From positions 34,924 to 98,923 of the forward strand of contig JBAZTO010000007.1 of assembly GCA_041661865.1 (NCBI GenBank): DNA of 64,000 nt, written 5' to 3'. The position numbers were made by a program, and so were the translations under genes. Position 1 is the stretch's first letter; each line of letters opens with the position of its first letter. The notes beneath the pieces are model-generated. The model ran no database searches and was not told the origin of the DNA. It worked only from the letters and a program-made list of their open reading frames with translations. This stretch comes from JBAZTO01 sp041661865 (GTDB taxonomy: Bacteria > Planctomycetota > Phycisphaerae > SM23-33). This document shows positions 63,571 to 64,000 of the stretch, piece by piece.

Positions 63571-64000
63571 GTAACTATCTCAAAAGCCTCTATTTTTCCG
63601 ATAACCCTCCGTAGGACCCCAACCAAGGAGCCACGGATGGCCAGACGAAAACGTAAGGTAAAGCCGCTTCCAACCATTTGGGAAGTCAGCGACGAACTGT
63701 GGACGCTCATCGAACCGATCCTGAACCAGCTCGACCCGCCCCGACGGAGAATTCTCCGCAGCACCTGTGCCTGGATAAAGGCTACGACAATCCCACCGGG
63801 CGCGACGCGACTGCGCAAGCGAACTACGTTCCGCACATTCGCCGGATCGGCGAAGAGAAGTTGGACGAAAAGAAACGCAAGCGGCATCCGGCCCGCCGCT
63901 GGGTGGTCGAGCGGACGCTCGGCTGGATGAGCCAGTGTCGGGCGATCCTGATTCGTTACGCCAAGAAGTCATGCAATTACCTGGGCCTGATCCAACTGTG
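63569..64000 (+). pseudogene. IS5-family transposase remnant, internal deletion (continues past window)
   Basis: From ATG 63637 the product begins MARRKRKVKPLPTIWEVSDE and EPILNQLDPP, the N-terminus of IS5-type transposases. At about codon 38 the sequence jumps to the C-terminal third in another frame: HLCLDKGYDNPTGRDATAQA, then WVVERTLGWMSQCRAIL, which keeps the third acidic residue (Glu of VVERTLGW) of the DDE triad. The central region with both catalytic Asp is missing, and the two parts are out of frame, so it is inactive. The left end near 63569-63586 (TAAGTAACTATCTCAAAAGC) may hold the terminal repeat. Confidence 0.85.

Overview
The window is high-GC DNA from one bacterial chromosome, with no sign of a plasmid or phage block. 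The gene content points to the Planctomycetes, most likely a Phycisphaerae-type lineage. The evidence is secreted proteins whose mature N-termini are rich in Ala, Ser, Pro and Gln (often QPAS-type), several non-haem 'URO-D' family proteins next to TIM-barrel sugar isomerases and a glycoside hydrolase, a TMTC-like membrane glycosyltransferase with TPRs, HEAT and TPR secreted proteins, and an NagB/PIG-L fusion. This placement is inference from gene content, not from a marker phylogeny. A desulfoferrodoxin and a bacterioferritin suggest anaerobic or microaerobic life with oxidative-stress defence.

Layout. 1-1.75 kb: a secreted protein cut by the window edge (minus strand), a small candidate ORF and palindromes. 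1.75-10.7 kb (plus): a TMTC-like glycosyltransferase, then gltB-gltD (ammonia assimilation). 10.75-12.3 kb (minus): desulfoferrodoxin, two tiny CBM48 proteins and an orphan HicB. 12.9-18.2 kb (minus): a translationally coupled sugar operon (NagB/PIG-L fusion, nucleotidyltransferase, GHMP sugar kinase) preceded by a URO-D family protein. 18.3-20.4 kb (plus): typA with a clear sigma70-type promoter. 20.4-20.9 kb: a large structured palindrome and a perfect parS-like 16-mer. 20.9-25.4 kb: an MBL-fold hydrolase (minus), then a divergent plus-strand set of NlpC/P60 peptidase, dipeptide epimerase and DUF819 transporter, probably for peptidoglycan-peptide salvage. 25.7-36.5 kb (minus): nadB, two URO-D proteins, a sugar isomerase, a Tat-exported GH36-like hydrolase and a HEAT-repeat protein, with a chimeric decayed duplication between two of them.

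36.8-42.9 kb: DEAD-box helicase, metK, bacterioferritin, a small Cys-containing protein, tRNA-Ala(GGC), a prohibitin-like SPFH protein and a lipoprotein cupin. 43-47.2 kb (minus): two related sensor histidine kinases without an adjacent response regulator. 47.3-51.7 kb (minus): RND efflux pump and its adaptor. 52.2-57.8 kb (plus): a pseudouridine synthase/methyltransferase fusion, a Gfo/Idh/MocA oxidoreductase and a large secreted protein of unknown function. 57.9-61.9 kb (minus): tRNA-Ala(CGC), a TPR lipoprotein, recG and a LysM lipoprotein. 62.1-63.6 kb (plus): NUDIX hydrolase (probably leaderless mRNA) and a rhomboid protease. 63.6 kb to the end: an internally deleted IS5-family transposase.

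The signals least explained by ordinary genes are palindromic elements placed directly after stop codons, the parS-like site, the chimeric HEAT/isomerase duplication, and several fusion or altered-motif enzymes. I found no CRISPR array, no phage and no rRNA. No single defence or mobile system stands out as wholly new.
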